From Ciona intestinalis (Eukaryota > Chordata > Ascidiacea > Phlebobranchia > Cionidae): a stretch of DNA of 64,000 nucleotides. Within the stretch, counting starts at the first letter, position 1. Every line of letters begins with the position of its first letter. The translations under genes were made by a program, and so were the position numbers. Positions 62,171 through 64,000 of the stretch are shown here, one piece after another. The notes below the pieces were generated by a model. That model was not told the DNA's origin. It searched no databases and saw nothing but the letters and a program-made list of their open reading frames with translations. Location: NCBI RefSeq assembly GCF_000224145.3, contig NC_020173.2, forward strand, positions 6,311,961-6,375,960, read 5' to 3'.

Positions 62171-62328
62171 TAAAGCGGAAACCTGGGATTTGGGTCAGAG
62201 TTGGCCCATTACCTCAATTATGTATATGCACATTATATTTTAATACAGGTGAGGTCTCGTAGTGAGGCATGTTATAGTACCTGGGATTTATACCAGAGTT
62301 AGCCCATTTCGCCAGCACAAAAGCTATT

Positions 62329-63816
62329 TTACGATGATATTGATATTAAATCCTTAAAGTAAGTTAATAGAAACATGATAGTAAAGCCTGTAAGAAGCCC
62401 TGCATGTTGTAAGATAAGACAAAGCCATGGTCGGTCTCGTAACTTCTTGTTCTGTGAATGAGCTTTAGCTTCCGGTAGCATACCAGCCAGAGAGATGTAA
62501 AGGAAAACGCCTCCTGCGAGGGCAAATATCCATCTCGCTGAAGACATATCATTCCCGATTAAAATGCCGACAATTAGACCAAGATAGCAGCAACAGGCGG
62601 AAGCGAAATTGTAGAATGCAGCTTGGCGGATGTTCATACCCGCGTTTAAAAGAACGGCAAAATCACCAAGCTCGTGAGGGAATTCTTCACAAAAGATGGC
62701 GATTGAAGTGCTGACACCTTGTAGAATTGAAACAGAAAATGAAGCGCCGATTGCTAGCCCGTCAATGAAGTTATGAATCCCGTCAGCTATCGTTATCATC
62801 CAGGCCACAGTTTTAATCGACTTGTAGTTTTTGAACGCCCAGCATTGTCTGTTTGGAACACTACCAACTTCACACTGTATATCAACTTGGTAATTGTCAA
62901 ACTGCTGGTTATCTACAGTTTTAGGCATTTCTAGCAAAGTGCTTCCACTTTCATGTGATGTAGTTGCGTATAACGAATCGCCTGAACCAGTTTTTTGCTC
63001 CCCATCAACGGGGAAACTCTTCTTCACGATACTTTTATCACTCCCTTTCAAAAACGATTCACCAGTCACCATATTATCCTCAAAATCCTGGATCCCTTCG
63101 TGTTCGTGGCTGACTTTGAATATCCTTTCAAGGATATGGTCGGTTAGATAGAAGAGATAAAAACCACCAAATATAATTGCCGATCTCCACACTGTCATGG
63201 GATCTTCTTCAATTCCAAATCCTTCCGGAATTAACTGGAAAATCGCGTTCGAAGACAAAGTTCCAACTGCTAGGGAAATCAAGTAAAGCAAAATTTTATC
63301 GTAAATATCCCTTTTCATGAGCGGCAAGACACTAATGCCGACCAAGGAACACAAACTGATTATCGTGACCGAAATAATCCCAAAACCCCAAATACTAGAA
63401 CGACTGGGTGCAAGGTTCTCACTTTCATTTTCCAGCAGTTTTCGTTCGTATGAATTGTCCAAAACTTCTAGCAATGTTGGGCAAATAGTTGAGAAGTCTG
63501 AGGTGGTTATTCTATCTATAGAAACACCAGAATCTGACAGAGTTTTAAATATCGTACAATTCAAGTAATGGTCGAACTCATTCTCATGGGTTCCACTATG
63601 CCCAGTGTATGTTAAATTGTTCATAAGAAAATACAACCCAAGGTGGTCCATCGTGCTGTTTCTTCCATGTTTTTGAAAAAGATAATTAACTCCGGATGTT
63701 TCAGATTGAAGAATTTCTTTTCCACAATCTTTATTTTGCTTCAGTTTGACATTCTTGCTTGAATGTGAGGTATGGAGTAATACAAAAGATACAACAACTA
63801 GTTTCAAACTAATCAT
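62329..63816 (-). CDS. ZIP-family metal transporter (SLC39A8/A14-like), 495 aa, single coding exon
   Basis: Divalent metal importer (zinc, manganese or iron in relatives) of the LIV-1 ZIP subfamily. I start at the ATG at 63816 because the upstream in-frame extension contains an acceptor (ttatcag) only 13 nt before it, and this start gives a signal peptide (MISLKLVVVSFVLLHTS). An extracellular domain with N-sequons and Cys follows to about residue 140, then eight predicted helices. The metal-site motifs are HNFIDGLAIG (348-357) and EEFPHELGD (377-385). The Glu in place of the first His of the usual HEXPHEXGD is the hallmark of ZIP8/ZIP14. The cytosolic loop (about 236-325) is less His-rich than in typical LIV-1 proteins. 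The last residues run to ISISS and TAA at 62329-62331. Confidence 0.93.
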   Translation of the reverse strand: MISLKLVVVSFVLLHTSHSSKNVKLKQNKDCGKEILQSETSGVNYLFQKHGRNSTMDHLGLYFLMNNLTYTGHSGTHENEFDHYLNCTIFKTLSDSGVSIDRITTSDFSTICPTLLEVLDNSYERKLLENESENLAPSRSSIWGFGIISVTIISLCSLVGISVLPLMKRDIYDKILLYLISLAVGTLSSNAIFQLIPEGFGIEEDPMTVWRSAIIFGGFYLFYLTDHILERIFKVSHEHEGIQDFEDNMVTGESFLKGSDKSIVKKSFPVDGEQKTGSGDSLYATTSHESGSTLLEMPKTVDNQQFDNYQVDIQCEVGSVPNRQCWAFKNYKSIKTVAWMITIADGIHNFIDGLAIGASFSVSILQGVSTSIAIFCEEFPHELGDFAVLLNAGMNIRQAAFYNFASACCCYLGLIVGILIGNDMSSARWIFALAGGVFLYISLAGMLPEAKAHSQNKKLRDRPWLCLILQHAGLLTGFTIMFLLTYFKDLISISS

Positions 63817-63874
63817 AATTGCCGAGGATCTGATAAAGTAAAAGTCAAGTTTATCTTTGGAAGTTAGAACATAC

Positions 63875-63990
63875 AATGATGTATCATTGGGTAAGACAAT
63901 TAAGCATAATTACTCCAACCAAGTGGTCACTAATGGGTTGTAGCATGACCAGCATCCTGGGTGTTGGGTTAATAGTCCCTTTTTGTTCTT
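63875..63990 (+). repeat. Family A SINE, core part
   Basis: tgggtaagacaattaagc and aagtggtcactaatgggttg upstream of the ZIP gene. Confidence 0.65.
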
Positions 63991-64000
63991 ACATAATCGA

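Overview
The window looks like the nuclear genome of a tunicate, most likely Ciona intestinalis/robusta. Evidence: small AT-rich introns, very dense short repeats (a tRNA-headed SINE and a palindromic MITE) in nearly every intron, animal gene families at chordate-like divergence, and 3' splice acceptors sitting just upstream of several start codons, which suits a genome using spliced-leader trans-splicing. The species call is an inference. Six N-gaps and four single N bases interrupt it.

Layout. 1-18100 (minus): an LDL-receptor family gene, cut by the left edge, with signal peptide, seven LDLa exons, a YWTD propeller, a C-terminal EGF, a Thr-rich stalk and the start of the membrane segment. 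18978-21406 (minus): a four-exon ankyrin-repeat protein of 214 aa. 25559-30705 (minus): a five-exon seven-transmembrane receptor of 491 aa. 30706-34629: repeat-packed intergenic DNA. 34630-44309 (minus): the KAT14 (CSRP2BP) acetyltransferase orthologue, 15 exons, 663 aa. 45262-53173 (minus): a large chromatin-type protein with an acidic repeat region, Tudor-like strands, one C2H2 finger and a C-terminal Spin/Ssty-like module. 54377-57269 (plus): an SLC52A riboflavin transporter, six exons, 485 aa, divergent from the chromatin gene across about 0.6 kb. 58841-59773 (minus): intronless PSMD14/Rpn11. 62329-63816 (minus): a ZIP8/ZIP14-like metal transporter whose coding region lies in one exon.

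The genes are unrelated housekeeping, membrane and chromatin functions; I see no operon or pathway cluster. Exon models were built by hand from reading frames, GT/AG sites and intron phase. All modelled junctions agree in phase except where a gap interrupts the LDL-receptor gene (between the seventh LDLa and the propeller) and the chromatin gene. Much of the rest is four short repeat families: (A) a SINE whose 98-bp tail is tandemly amplified, (B) a roughly 190-bp MITE with terminal inverted repeats, (C) a 92-97 bp dispersed/tandem unit, and (D) a roughly 120-bp unit that also occurs as a palindrome. I found no retroviral, LTR or Polinton-like element and no CRISPR array, tRNA or rRNA gene.
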